A stretch of 64,000 bases of DNA from Pseudoalteromonas byunsanensis (GTDB lineage Bacteria; Pseudomonadota; Gammaproteobacteria; Enterobacterales; Alteromonadaceae). A model generated the notes under the pieces. The model ran no database searches. It was not told the origin of the DNA and saw nothing but the letters and a program-made list of their open reading frames with translations. The stretch's first letter is position 1; each line of letters starts with the position of its first letter. Below, piece after piece: positions 47,233-55,550 of the stretch. Position numbers and translations under genes: made by a program. The DNA is taken from the NCBI RefSeq assembly GCF_001854475.1, contig NZ_MNAN01000035.1, positions 1 to 64,000 of the forward strand, written 5' to 3'.

Positions 47233-48112
47233 TTTATTTAGTGAAGAGTCAAACCGCTCGCCACTGTCTCGATTGTGGCGAAAGTTTAAGTCTAACCACC
47301 CAGCATTGGTGGGGCTATGGGTGTTCGTTGCCCTAACACTGTTGGCAATTACCGCTCCATTTATCGCGCCATATGGCATTAACCAACAGCATGGAGATGC
47401 GCTATTACTGCCACCATCATGGCATGACCTTGGGGATGTGCGTTTTATACTTGGCACCGATGATCTTGGCCGTGATGTACTATCTCGATTAATGAATGGT
47501 GCCACTTATACCTTTGGCCTATCAATTATCGCAGCGCTTGTAACAACCTTAATCGGCGTTGTACTAGGCACTTTCGCAGGGATCAGTAAAGGACTGCGCT
47601 CAAGCCTATTGAACCATCTATTAGATATAACCTTATCGATTCCCTCCCTATTATTGGCCATCATCATTATTGCGGTGTTAGGTCCTGGGTTGCTCAATAC
47701 TGTGTGGGCCATTATTTTTGCCTTGTTACCCCAGCACGTGCATTCGGTAAGAAACTTAGTGGTAGAAGAGCTCAGCAAAGACTATATTAGTGCATTTCGT
47801 TTGGACGGCGCATCTAAATTACAGATCCTTGTCCGTGGGGTATTACCGAACATTTACGAACATATTGTGGTTATTTTTACCATGGCGTTATCTACCGCAA
47901 TTTTGGATATTGCCGCACTGGGCTTTTTAAAATTAGGTGCTCAGCCCCCCACTACCGAATGGGGGGCGATCTTGGCTGAAAACCTCAGTCTCATTTACCT
48001 TGCGCCATGGACTGTTGGTCTTCCCGGTGTGTTACTATTTATTGCTGTATTGTCTACTAATCTAGTGGGCGATGGGTTAAGGCAGGTACTCAAAGGGCGA
48101 AAGGTGGATTAA
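47219..48112 (+). CDS. sapC: Peptide ABC transporter permease SapC
   Basis: A 297-residue DppC-type permease. It has the N-terminal OppC signature LWRKFKSNHPALVGLWVF, ILGTDDLGRDVLSRL and the EAA loop at VVEELSKDYISAFRLDGAS. The start is placed at ATG 47219 (MAKFSLF), giving the family length; the open frame to 47147 would overlap sapB by 86 bp. Its stop overlaps sapD by one base. Confidence 0.94.
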   Translation: MAKFSLFSEESNRSPLSRLWRKFKSNHPALVGLWVFVALTLLAITAPFIAPYGINQQHGDALLLPPSWHDLGDVRFILGTDDLGRDVLSRLMNGATYTFGLSIIAALVTTLIGVVLGTFAGISKGLRSSLLNHLLDITLSIPSLLLAIIIIAVLGPGLLNTVWAIIFALLPQHVHSVRNLVVEELSKDYISAFRLDGASKLQILVRGVLPNIYEHIVVIFTMALSTAILDIAALGFLKLGAQPPTTEWGAILAENLSLIYLAPWTVGLPGVLLFIAVLSTNLVGDGLRQVLKGRKVD

Positions 48113-49119
48113 TGCAGTTGCTCGATATTCGAAATTTGACCATTGAATTGCAAACCGAAGAGGGTGTGATCCGAGCCGTTGATAGAATCAACCTCAGCCT
48201 AAAAGAGGGAGAAGTGCATGCCCTTGTGGGTGAATCAGGCTCAGGTAAAAGTTTGATTGCCAAAGCCATTGTAGGCGTATTGAACAAACGTTGGACGGTA
48301 ACCGCAGACAGAATGCACTGGCAAGGGGTCGATTTAATGAGGTTAAGCCCCGAAAAGCGGCGAAAAATTGTTAGTCGAGATATGGCGATGATTTACCAAG
48401 AGCCAAGCCGAAGTCTAGATCCAACCGCCAAAATATACGATCAAGTCGCGGAGTCGATACCTGAAAGTAGCATCAAAAGCAGCTTTTTCTCCCGTAACAG
48501 CGAAAGAAAGAGTAAGGTCAAGGCACTGCTGCATAAAGTTGGGATCAGAGACGACAAAAAAGTGGCCAGCAGCTACCCACATGAACTCTCTGAGGGAGTG
48601 TGCCAAAAAGTCATGATCGCTATGGCTATCGCCCGTAGCCCTAAATTACTGATTGCAGATGAGCCGACCACCGCTCTTGAAAGCATCGCTAAAGCACAAG
48701 TATTCCGCCTGCTTAAGAGTCTTAATCAACTGAAAAACATGTCTATCTTAATGATTTCACATGAGCTGGAAGAGATCACTGATTGGTCACATGCCATGCA
48801 TGTTTTATATTGTGGTCAGATGGTTGAAGCCGGTCCTACTGATAAAGTATTTTGCACCCCATTTCATCCTTACACGCAAGCTTTGGTAAAAAGTTTGCCC
48901 GACTACGCACAAGGGCTTGCTCACAAAGAACCGTTTTATGCGCTCAAAGGAACAATACCACCGCTACAGCATTTACCCATAGGTTGTCGACTTGGACCTC
49001 GCTGTCCGCAGGCACAAAAGCAATGTGTCGTCACTCCAACGCAGAGTAAAGTTCACAGTCATACTTATGCATGCCACTTTCCATTGATGAAGGATAAGCC
49101 TAAATGCAACCACTCTTAA
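48112..49119 (+). CDS. sapD: Peptide ABC transporter ATP-binding protein SapD
   Basis: A 335-residue DppD-type ATPase. It shows Walker A GESGSGKSL, signature LSEGVCQKV (the SapD variant of LSGGQ), Walker B LLIADEPTTALE and the C-terminal oligopeptide domain with Cys pattern CRLGPRCPQAQKQC, a likely Fe-S or zinc site. The last 16 bp overlap sapF. Confidence 0.94.
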   Translation: MQLLDIRNLTIELQTEEGVIRAVDRINLSLKEGEVHALVGESGSGKSLIAKAIVGVLNKRWTVTADRMHWQGVDLMRLSPEKRRKIVSRDMAMIYQEPSRSLDPTAKIYDQVAESIPESSIKSSFFSRNSERKSKVKALLHKVGIRDDKKVASSYPHELSEGVCQKVMIAMAIARSPKLLIADEPTTALESIAKAQVFRLLKSLNQLKNMSILMISHELEEITDWSHAMHVLYCGQMVEAGPTDKVFCTPFHPYTQALVKSLPDYAQGLAHKEPFYALKGTIPPLQHLPIGCRLGPRCPQAQKQCVVTPTQSKVHSHTYACHFPLMKDKPKCNHS

Positions 49120-49865
49120 AAGTACAAGCTCTGAACAAATCGTTTTGTACTCGCGCGGGAGTATTTAAACGCACTCACGTCCAAGTACTTACCGATATTT
49201 CCTTCTCGGTAGGAGTCGGTGAAACACTAGCCATCATAGGTGAAACGGGTTCGGGAAAAAGTACCTTAGCAAGACTATTAGCAGGCGCGGACCATGCTGA
49301 CAAGGGGCAGATCTTACTAGATGGTGACACCATTGAAGATAATGGCCTGCGTAACGCACAATGCCGTCATATTCGCCTTATTTTTCAAGACCCAACGCGT
49401 TCACTAAATCCAGGTTTAACCATCGGTGACATGCTAGATGACTGTTTGCGTCTAAACACGGAGCTGACCATACAGCAACGAGATAAAAAGATTAAGCACA
49501 CCCTAACCCGAGTAGGTCTGTTAACCGAGCACTACGACTACTACCCACATATGTTCAGTGGTGGCCAATTGCAGCGTATCGCATTGGCAAGAGCACTCAT
49601 ATTGGACCCAAAAGTTGTGGTGCTTGATGAAGCGCTATCATCACTGGACCCTTCGGTGAGAGCCCAAACCGTAAACTTGTTGTTAGAGCTACAGCGTGAG
49701 TCTGGATTGAGCTATGTTTTGATCACTCACCATTTGAGTTTAGTCAAGCATATGAGTGACCAGCTACTGGTACTAAATAAAGGGAAAATCGCTGAATACG
49801 GCAATACCCAAAGTATTTTTGCAGCCCCTAAGTCTCGCGTTATGCAACGACTTTTAAATGTGTAG
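49104..49865 (+). CDS. sapF: Peptide ABC transporter ATP-binding protein SapF
   Basis: A 253-residue DppF-type ATPase, second of the SapD/SapF pair. It shows Walker A GETGSGKST, signature FSGGQLQRIALARAL and Walker B VVVLDEALSSLD, with the switch His in LITHHLS. Last gene of pspF-sapABCDF; no strong terminator seen after it. Confidence 0.94.
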   Translation: MQPLLKVQALNKSFCTRAGVFKRTHVQVLTDISFSVGVGETLAIIGETGSGKSTLARLLAGADHADKGQILLDGDTIEDNGLRNAQCRHIRLIFQDPTRSLNPGLTIGDMLDDCLRLNTELTIQQRDKKIKHTLTRVGLLTEHYDYYPHMFSGGQLQRIALARALILDPKVVVLDEALSSLDPSVRAQTVNLLLELQRESGLSYVLITHHLSLVKHMSDQLLVLNKGKIAEYGNTQSIFAAPKSRVMQRLLNV

Positions 49866-49966
49866 TCATAAGTTGTGACAGCGTTTTGATGTATTGCTGT
49901 TTATTTCCCCTCCCCCAAAACAACATAGCAATATTGAAACTTAAACAAACACAAAGTTAACCATAG

Positions 49967-49994
49967 TTGATTCTGTGTTAAAAAAGTGTACACT
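49967..49994 (+). promoter_or_regulatory. Sigma70-like promoter of the peptide/ABC transporter operon
   Basis: TTGATT (49967-49972) and TACACT (49989-49994) are 16 bp apart, in a 271-bp gap after sapF. Transcription from here would give a leader of about 135 nt before the small ORF at 50137. Nothing else was recognised in the gap. Confidence 0.5.
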
Positions 49995-50136
49995 GCTATG
50001 CAAAATTGGTGGCACTACTGGGTTTGAAATAACTGCAAATTCAGGCTCTGTTCAACATGGATAGCTTTGCACAGACCCACCATTAAGTGTCACACCAGCT
50101 TCATTCGTCACGTGCTTATAAAAAGGAAAGACATAA

Positions 50137-50292
50137 ATGACGTCTGCATCTACTGCCAATTATCAGGCGGAGCTTTTCAATCTCTGTGCAACGCATTTTT
50201 CCACCTACCACCGACGTATGAATAATCTCATTAACAATAAAGACAGCCATTCTACTTTGCTATCACCAAACCATTTATTCATACAACAATAG
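50137..50292 (+). CDS. Small ORF (51 aa) leading an ABC transporter operon
   Basis: Too short for usual gene calling, but well placed. The ATG has AAAAGGAAAG 7 bp upstream, the frame runs 51 codons to TAG at 50290, and the ABC ATPase starts 10 bp later with its own GGGAG. The protein (MTSASTANYQAELFNLC... ending LFIQQ) is polar, rich in Asn, Ser, Thr and His, with one Cys and no hydrophobic segment or signal peptide. I do not recognise it. Small ORFs at the head of MacB-type exporter operons are sometimes the exported peptide; a leader peptide controlling the operon is the alternative. Confidence 0.5.
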   Translation: MTSASTANYQAELFNLCATHFSTYHRRMNNLINNKDSHSTLLSPNHLFIQQ

Positions 50293-50302
50293 GGAGATAA
50301 GT

Positions 50303-50992
50303 ATGTTAACAATGAAAAAATTAGCCAAAACATTTTACGCAGATCGAATTAAAACCCAGGCGTTACATCCATTTGATTTACAGGTAGAGCAAGGAGAGTT
50401 TATTAGCATCATCGGCTCATCTGGCTCTGGGAAAACCACATTTTTAAATATCGCAGGGTTATTGGAAGAGCACAGTGAAGGTGTTTATCTACTTGATGGA
50501 CAAGATGTAAAAACAATGAAAGACAAACAAAAGTCCGCTTTTCGAAATGAAAAAATAGGCTTTGTATTTCAAAGTTTTAATCTTATCCCAGAGTTAAACC
50601 TATATGACAATGTCGATATGCCACTGCGTTATAGAAAATTCACAGCAACAGAGCGTGACAAGCGTATTATGCAAGCGCTTGAACAAGTCGGCTTAGCAGG
50701 TAGAAAACATCACTACCCAAATCAGTTGTCAGGCGGACAACAGCAACGTGTTGCGATCGCCAGAGCTATTGCAGGCTCCCCTGCTGTTATCCTAGCCGAC
50801 GAACCTACCGGCAATCTGGATTCTAAAATGGCACAGGGCATTATGGCGTTATTAAAAGACATCAACAGCCAAGGCACCAGCATCATCATGGTAACCCATG
50901 ACAACGAGCAAGCAACTCAAGCCAACCGTATCATCCAAATTAAAGACGGCTATTTGAGCGAATTACAACCGCTAGAAAAAGCGATAGCATGA
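50303..50992 (+). CDS. ABC transporter ATP-binding protein, MacB/LolD type
   Basis: A 229-residue ATPase of the LolD/MacB/FtsE group. It has Walker [10 protein letters not shown], signature [16 protein letters not shown], Walker [13 protein letters not shown] and H-loop MVTHD. No fused peptidase or permease domain. Together with the two permeases after it, it forms a mechanotransmission-type exporter rather than an importer; substrate unknown. Operon with 10-bp gaps on both sides. Confidence 0.92.
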   Translation: MLTMKKLAKTFYADRIKTQALHPFDLQVEQGEFISIIGSSGSGKTTFLNIAGLLEEHSEGVYLLDGQDVKTMKDKQKSAFRNEKIGFVFQSFNLIPELNLYDNVDMPLRYRKFTATERDKRIMQALEQVGLAGRKHHYPNQLSGGQQQRVAIARAIAGSPAVILADEPTGNLDSKMAQGIMALLKDINSQGTSIIMVTHDNEQATQANRIIQIKDGYLSELQPLEKAIA

Positions 50993-51002
50993 GTAACTAA
51001 CT

Positions 51003-52325
51003 ATGATGATCTACTATTTTAAACTGGCCTTTTTGGGCGTGCGGAAAACTCCATTTTTGAGCTTTTTAATTATCGCCATGATAGCCATTGGCATTGCTGC
51101 GACCATGACGACTTATACCGTCAGCTATATGATGTCAAAAGACCCAATACCAGCAAAAAGCCAAATGCTATTTAATGTACAGTTAGATAACTATACCAAG
51201 GAATATGCTATAGAAATGGGCGACAAGTTGGGTTATACAATCACCTACCAAGATGCAATGAACTTACTCAAGTCTGATATTCCAGTTAACCAAGTGGCGC
51301 TTAACTCCACCAAAGAAACGCTCTCAAACCCCTTACGCGCCGATCTAGACAAACTTAATGTGATGGTACGCACCACCACCCCCGACTTTTTTAGAATTTT
51401 CGACGTACCATTTACTTTTGGCAGTGGTTGGAGCCAGCATGCGGAGGATGACGCAGCACAGGTGATCGTACTGTCTAAAAAAATCAACGACCAGTTGTTT
51501 AACGGTGAAAACTCTGTAGGAAAAACCGTTGTCTTCGCCGATAAGATATTTACCGTTTCAGGCGTGCTCGACCATTGGTCGCCCATCCCCAAGTTTTATA
51601 GCACTGCCGTGGATACCTATAACGACCCATATGACGTATTTATCCCGTTAAATACGCAAATACAAAACGAGCTTTACTCCGCATTAAACTCTGATACTTA
51701 CTGCACCCAAGAACCCGCCGACGGCTCGTTTGCGACACTACTCACATCCGAATGTACAATGATCAACATGTGGGTGGAACTACCCAATGAACAAACTAAG
51801 GCTCAATATAAAGATTTTCTCACCAGCTATGCTCAACAGCAACAAGCCTTTGGCCGCTTCCAAAATAGTACCCGCTCTAAGTTACTCAATGTGAAAGAGC
51901 GTTTAATTGATGATGATATGATCCCAAACGAAGGTAAACTGGCGGTGTGGCTTGCGGCTCTGTTCCTTGTCGTCTGTTTGCTCAATTGTATGAGCCTGAT
52001 GATGGCGAAGTTTTTTGGCCGCGCCAGAGAAGTAGGCCTTCGCCGCGCCGTTGGCGCTAGCAAGCAAGCCATTGTTATACAGTTTTCAATTGAACTGGCA
52101 CTACTTGGCACACTCGGTGGATTGCTAGGCTTAGCTTTGGCTCAACTTGGGCTGAAAATACTTACAGGCATTTATTACTATATGCCCGCAGGCATTATGC
52201 AGATGAACCTATCCCTAGCCTCGATAACTCTGCTACTTGCACTGGTGTCTAGTTTGCTATTTGGGCTTTTACCAGTATTAAAGGCAAGCCAAACAACACC
52301 ATCTAGTCAACTTAAGAGCCTGTAG
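51003..52325 (+). CDS. ABC transporter permease, FtsX/MacB type (1)
   Basis: A 440-residue permease. It has the N-terminal transmembrane helix (FLSFLIIAMIAIGIAAT), a large periplasmic MacB_PCD domain (residues about 40-300), then an FtsX core with three helices (KLAVWLAALFLVVCLLNC, then IELALLGTLGGLLGLALAQLG, then LALVSSLLFGLLPV) and the conserved GRAREVGLRRAVGASK. MMIYYF start; first or second Met. It pairs with the next gene as a heterodimer. Confidence 0.9.
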   Translation: MMIYYFKLAFLGVRKTPFLSFLIIAMIAIGIAATMTTYTVSYMMSKDPIPAKSQMLFNVQLDNYTKEYAIEMGDKLGYTITYQDAMNLLKSDIPVNQVALNSTKETLSNPLRADLDKLNVMVRTTTPDFFRIFDVPFTFGSGWSQHAEDDAAQVIVLSKKINDQLFNGENSVGKTVVFADKIFTVSGVLDHWSPIPKFYSTAVDTYNDPYDVFIPLNTQIQNELYSALNSDTYCTQEPADGSFATLLTSECTMINMWVELPNEQTKAQYKDFLTSYAQQQQAFGRFQNSTRSKLLNVKERLIDDDMIPNEGKLAVWLAALFLVVCLLNCMSLMMAKFFGRAREVGLRRAVGASKQAIVIQFSIELALLGTLGGLLGLALAQLGLKILTGIYYYMPAGIMQMNLSLASITLLLALVSSLLFGLLPVLKASQTTPSSQLKSL

Positions 52326-52334
52326 GAGCAAGAT

Positions 52335-53546
52335 ATGAAAGATTTTTTCCCAATTTTAAAATCGCTTAAAAAGCAAAAAATTGCACCGATTTTGCTCGCA
52401 TTACAGGTTGCCATTACTTTTATGGTGCTGGTCAATACCGCCTATATGATAGGTGAGCGCAACAAAAAAATGCAGCGTCCTACAGGTTTGGATGAAGCAA
52501 ACACATTTTATATTGTCTCCAATTTTTTAAGTGAACCGCATCAAGTCATATCGGAGCAAAATGATATCCTAAGACAGATTAGAGGCATAGAAGGTGTGGT
52601 AGGAGCATCAGCGCTACCTAGCTTGCCATTGGTTGGCTGGGGGCGTTACACCGACTTCTACCTAGAACCAACAGGCAACAGTGTTGGCTTCGGGGGTTAT
52701 TTGAGTAGTGATGAGCACGCTTTAAAAACCCTTGACCTTGAGCTGATTGCCGGAGAATGGTTTGTGCCCAGTGATATTTTAGAAACTAATAAAGAAGGCA
52801 CTTTTCTTCCCTCTCAAGTGGTCGTAACCCAAGCACTTGCACGCAAAATATACCCTGACAATTGGCGTGATATTGTCGGTACTACACTTTACTTTAATGA
52901 CGCGCCACACCGCGTAAAGGGCGTGATAAAAACCCTACAAAATGCTTGGCAGTTTTGGTCAGCTGTTGATGCAACGGTGCTGGCGAGTGTGAACGAAGCT
53001 CAACCAACATCTCCCAGTCACATCGCGATCCGCACCCAACCGGGCAAGTTGGAAGAAGTGATGAACAACACCGTTGATACGCTCCTTAAAACCCCCGGTC
53101 GAAAGATTGAGAAGATGAGCACAATGAACGAGGTCAGGCAAAAAGCCTACAAAGAAGACTTAGCCACCAGCAAAATACTTACCGCCATTGGCGTGGGGCT
53201 GGCCATTATTACGGGTCTTGGTATATTCGGTCAGGCGCGTTACAACGTCAGTCGTAGAACCCAACAAATCGGTACTCGCAGAGCGCTTGGGGCAAACAAA
53301 TGGGATGTTATTCGCTATTTCATGGTTGAAAACGCGGTTGTTTCAAGTATTGGTGTGGTGATTGGTTTACTTGGCGCTATCATTCTCAATAATCAGTTTG
53401 TTGAGCTGATGTCGATTAACCCCGTACCACTGAGCTATTTAATGATAGGGACTGTGCTGATTTTTGTACTCGGCCAACTGGCGGTTATCTACCCTGCCAC
53501 CCGAGCCAGTAGAGTCTCCCCTGCCATCGCTACCCGCGGTGCCTAG
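52335..53546 (+). CDS. ABC transporter permease, FtsX/MacB type (2)
   Basis: A 403-residue partner permease with the same layout: N-terminal helix (IAPILLALQVAITFMVLV), a shorter periplasmic domain, and the FtsX core with RRTQQIGTRRALGANKWDV and helices NAVVSSIGVVIGLLGAIIL and YLMIGTVLIFVLGQLAVIY. Last gene of the exporter operon; a TGCTCGTTA/TAACGAGCA stem follows. Confidence 0.9.
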   Translation: MKDFFPILKSLKKQKIAPILLALQVAITFMVLVNTAYMIGERNKKMQRPTGLDEANTFYIVSNFLSEPHQVISEQNDILRQIRGIEGVVGASALPSLPLVGWGRYTDFYLEPTGNSVGFGGYLSSDEHALKTLDLELIAGEWFVPSDILETNKEGTFLPSQVVVTQALARKIYPDNWRDIVGTTLYFNDAPHRVKGVIKTLQNAWQFWSAVDATVLASVNEAQPTSPSHIAIRTQPGKLEEVMNNTVDTLLKTPGRKIEKMSTMNEVRQKAYKEDLATSKILTAIGVGLAIITGLGIFGQARYNVSRRTQQIGTRRALGANKWDVIRYFMVENAVVSSIGVVIGLLGAIILNNQFVELMSINPVPLSYLMIGTVLIFVLGQLAVIYPATRASRVSPAIATRGA

Positions 53547-53558
53547 TAACTAGCCAAC

Positions 53559-53591
53559 ATGCTCGTTAGCGATTTTAGTGTTAACGAGCAT
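53559..53591 (+). terminator. Hairpin after the exporter operon
   Basis: ATGCTCGTTA (53559-53568) and TAACGAGCAT (53582-53591) are perfectly complementary with a 13-base loop. The downstream bases lack a T-run, so it may only stabilise the mRNA 3' end. The rest of 53592-53831 is A/T-rich and holds no gene. Confidence 0.55.
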
Positions 53592-53831
53592 CCTATAGCC
53601 ACTGATGATGCAAAATAGTATTTAACCACCATCCCTGTAAACAATATGTTGATTTTTTGTGCTTCTTAAAATATTCTGTACCTCATAGCCCTGCACGGCT
53701 TAAGTACTATTTATTACTAGCATTACTATAGTTGAAAAAACCATTTTTGTTTTACTAGAAACCACCATTGTTAATATTATGTATATTTAGATGCGGAAAA
53801 ATCTCCCCATCGCAATAAAAAGGGAAAGGAC

Positions 53832-54086
53832 GTGATTAATGGTGACGATCTAAGGTCGATGAGGTTAAAAGCCGGCATTTCTCAGGAGCAGATGGCTAGA
53901 AAACTGGAGTGCGACCGTAAAACAATCAGTAACTATGAATTTGGGGTGAGCGATATTCGCTCCAAAGAGCTATTCAAATGGTTTTTATATTGTAAAATCG
54001 ATGTTGACTCATTGCTTAACCAAATCAAAGGCCTAAACGATGAAGTTAGCTGCTCTGAGAAATCAAAATTACAGGATGATGAATAA
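53832..54086 (+). CDS. XRE-family helix-turn-helix regulator
   Basis: An 84-residue DNA-binding protein: the HTH_3 domain fills residues 3-57 (LRSMRLKAGISQEQMARKLE, then CDRKTISNYEFGVSDI), with a short acidic tail. GTG start with AAAGGGAAAGGA just upstream. Its stop TAA overlaps the ATG of the 69-residue peptide gene by one base, so both are translated as a pair. Probably a repressor controlling this small operon, and possibly the exporter operon. A truncated paralogue lies at 54910. Confidence 0.85.
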   Translation: MINGDDLRSMRLKAGISQEQMARKLECDRKTISNYEFGVSDIRSKELFKWFLYCKIDVDSLLNQIKGLNDEVSCSEKSKLQDDE

Positions 54087-54295
54087 TGAAAAGCGCCAAC
54101 TTACTAAATATTTTTAATATTGGTTTAACTAACTCTGTCATTAACCAAAAGAAGCTAGTGAATCAAAACGTGAGATATAGCCTAAGCCTAGCACAATGTA
54201 ATCTGATAGCTGGCGCTGGTGCATGGAAACCAACAAACACTCAGCAAACTTCTTGTTTATCACCTTTACCTAAGCCTGAGACGCAAGGCGGGTAA
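54086..54295 (+). CDS. Putative double-glycine-leader peptide precursor (69 aa)
   Basis: A 69-residue peptide of no family known to me. Residues 33-44 read LSLAQCNLIAGA, which fits the bacteriocin/pheromone leader consensus LSxxELxxIxGG at L-12, S-11, I-4, G-2 and A-1 (with Gln for Glu at -8 and Cys for Leu at -7). Cleavage after GA would release a 25-residue product starting GAWKPTNTQQ and ending PETQGG, with a single cysteine. The gene is coupled to the regulator (TAATG) and 3 bp upstream of a membrane-protein gene. No C39 peptidase is encoded nearby, so processing would need an enzyme encoded elsewhere. Confidence 0.6.
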   Translation: MKSANLLNIFNIGLTNSVINQKKLVNQNVRYSLSLAQCNLIAGAGAWKPTNTQQTSCLSPLPKPETQGG

Positions 54296-54298
54296 CAT

Positions 54299-54901
54299 AT
54301 GAAGTTTTCACAGCTTATTGTCCTAACTATTATCTCAATGGCCATATTTTATATTATGGTAGGTAACCCTAAGATCACACAGGAGATTTATATCGTAGCC
54401 ATTGCCTTAACGACTTGTTACGGGGCAATTAAAAAAGAGCCTAATGTGATGCATATCGCTTTAATACTACTGCTTATCAATTTATTGGATTATTTCGTCT
54501 TTGCGTTTGGTATTATTGATTTAAGTTCTGTAGGTAAAAATAGAATACTCCATGGCAGTTTAGTTTATGGAATACAATTGTTAATAAGCATCTTTGCCAT
54601 TATCATTTTGATTTTGAGAGTGCAAATATCAAGAGCTATTTCGCGATCAAGTAAAATTGAATTAACCTACTTTGATGGTCTATTCCATTGGGTATTCATT
54701 TACTTATCCTTAATTTATATACTCGCTCTCATAGAAAACCTAGCTCAGCATGCACTAGGTTGGGACAGTATGACTCTGATCTACCACAATTTTGAATCGT
54801 TAGTTTATATTGGCTGGGCGGTTTCTTGTGCCTTACTTTTAACCATGGTGATGATCACTGAACAAAATGCGGGCAGCAAAGAGCTGAACCGTCATAGCTA
54901 G
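54299..54901 (+). CDS. Hypothetical integral membrane protein, possible immunity-type partner
   Basis: A 200-residue protein with about six transmembrane helices (LIVLTIISMAIFYIMV, IYIVAIALTTCYGAI, HIALILLLINLLDYFVFAFGI, GIQLLISIFAIIILILR, WVFIYLSLIYILALI, YIGWAVSCALLLTMVMI) and a polar tail. I know no family for it. The ATG lies 3 bp after the peptide stop, with AAGGCGGG upstream. In peptide-antibiotic loci such genes often encode self-protection; here that is inference from position alone. Confidence 0.65.
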   Translation: MKFSQLIVLTIISMAIFYIMVGNPKITQEIYIVAIALTTCYGAIKKEPNVMHIALILLLINLLDYFVFAFGIIDLSSVGKNRILHGSLVYGIQLLISIFAIIILILRVQISRAISRSSKIELTYFDGLFHWVFIYLSLIYILALIENLAQHALGWDSMTLIYHNFESLVYIGWAVSCALLLTMVMITEQNAGSKELNRHS

Positions 54902-54909
54902 GGAGTGAT

Positions 54910-55010
54910 ATGATCAATGGTGACGACCTGAGGTTGATGAGGTTAAAGGCGGGTATTTCTCAGCAAGCCATGTCACAAAAACTCGAATGTGATCGAAATT
55001 TAGTAAGAGA
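54910..55010 (+). pseudogene. Truncated XRE regulator paralogue, interrupted by repeats
   Basis: The 33 codons from MINGDDLR match the regulator at 53832 (shared MINGDDLR, MRLKAGISQ, KLECDR) but diverge after CDRN, where the first palindromic repeat unit begins at about 55009. The open frame runs on to 55113, but those residues are repeat-encoded. A duplicated regulator, perhaps once heading a second regulator-peptide-membrane module, has been cut by the repeat array. Confidence 0.75.
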
Positions 55011-55152
55011 TCCTGACCCTCGTCAGGAAGACGAGGTGTTTGTTCAGCAGTACGTTCTTCCTAATTACTCTCGTCATTGTGAACTTGTTTCAGAATCTCA
55101 TCACCTTCAATAAAAAGGCCATAACTTAGTGTTCATGCCATTCGCTTAAAAG
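55009..55152 (+). repeat. Palindromic repeat unit A
   Basis: First of three related units. It starts with TCCTGAC-CCTC-GTCAGGA (55011-55028), then TTGTGAACTTGTTTCAGAA (55077-55095, a decayed palindrome), then AAAAAGGCCATAACTTAGTG, a decayed copy of the terminator seen intact in unit C. It ends at GCCATTCGCTTAAAA, where unit B begins. Confidence 0.8.
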
Positions 55153-55342
55153 ATCCTGACCTTCGTCAGGAAGACACTATATTTGCTTGAACAATGCAGT
55201 CATCCTAATTTGTCCAAGTAATGCCGTCTCTTGGTAATGCCGTCTCTTGGTTATTCTCGTCATTCTGAACTTGTTTCAGAATCTCATCATCTTCAACAAA
55301 ATATCCCAACTTAGTGTTTATATTTGTGCCATTCGCTTAAAA
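55152..55342 (+). repeat. Palindromic repeat unit B
   Basis: Second unit: TCCTGAC-CTTC-GTCAGGA (55154-55171), a spacer containing TAATGCCGTCTCTTGG twice in tandem, then the palindrome TTCTGAACTTGTTTCAGAA (55263-55281). The terminator remnant is more decayed (ATCCCAACTTAGTGTTTAT). Confidence 0.8.
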
Positions 55343-55500
55343 GATCCTGACCTTCGTCAGGAAGACGCTATATTTGCCTGAACAATGCCGTCATCCTAAT
55401 TTGTCCAAGTAATGCCCTCTCCTTAGTTCGTCTAAGTAATGCCGTCTCTTGGTTGCTCTCGTCATTCTGAACTTGTTTCAGAATCTCTTCATCTTAAACA
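55342..55500 (+). repeat. Palindromic repeat unit C
   Basis: Third unit: TCCTGAC-CTTC-GTCAGGA (55345-55362), a similar spacer with TCCAAGTAATGCC and TCTAAGTAATGCC, and TTCTGAACTTGTTTCAGAA (55465-55483), leading straight into the intact terminator at 55501. The TTCTGAAC...TTTCAGAA palindrome resembles dispersed repeats found in many proteobacteria. Confidence 0.8.
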
Positions 55501-55531
55501 AAAAAGGCCACAACTTAGTGTGGCCTTTTTT
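55501..55531. terminator. Bidirectional terminator
   Basis: AAAAAGGCCAC, loop AACTTA, GTGTGGCCTTTTTT: a perfect stem with A and T runs on both sides. It serves the minus-strand amidohydrolase gene and transcripts entering from the left. Units A and B hold decayed copies of the same sequence. Confidence 0.9.
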
Positions 55532-55550
55532 AATTCAAGCAAAATAATGA

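Noticed and set aside
50303..50992. C39 peptidase-containing exporter for the double-glycine peptide
   Set aside because: The ATPase begins directly with its nucleotide-binding domain, and neither permease carries a Cys protease domain.
55009..55500. CRISPR-like array
   Set aside because: Only three units, each about 145-190 bp and containing palindromes and terminator remnants; no short regular repeats with unique spacers and no cas genes.
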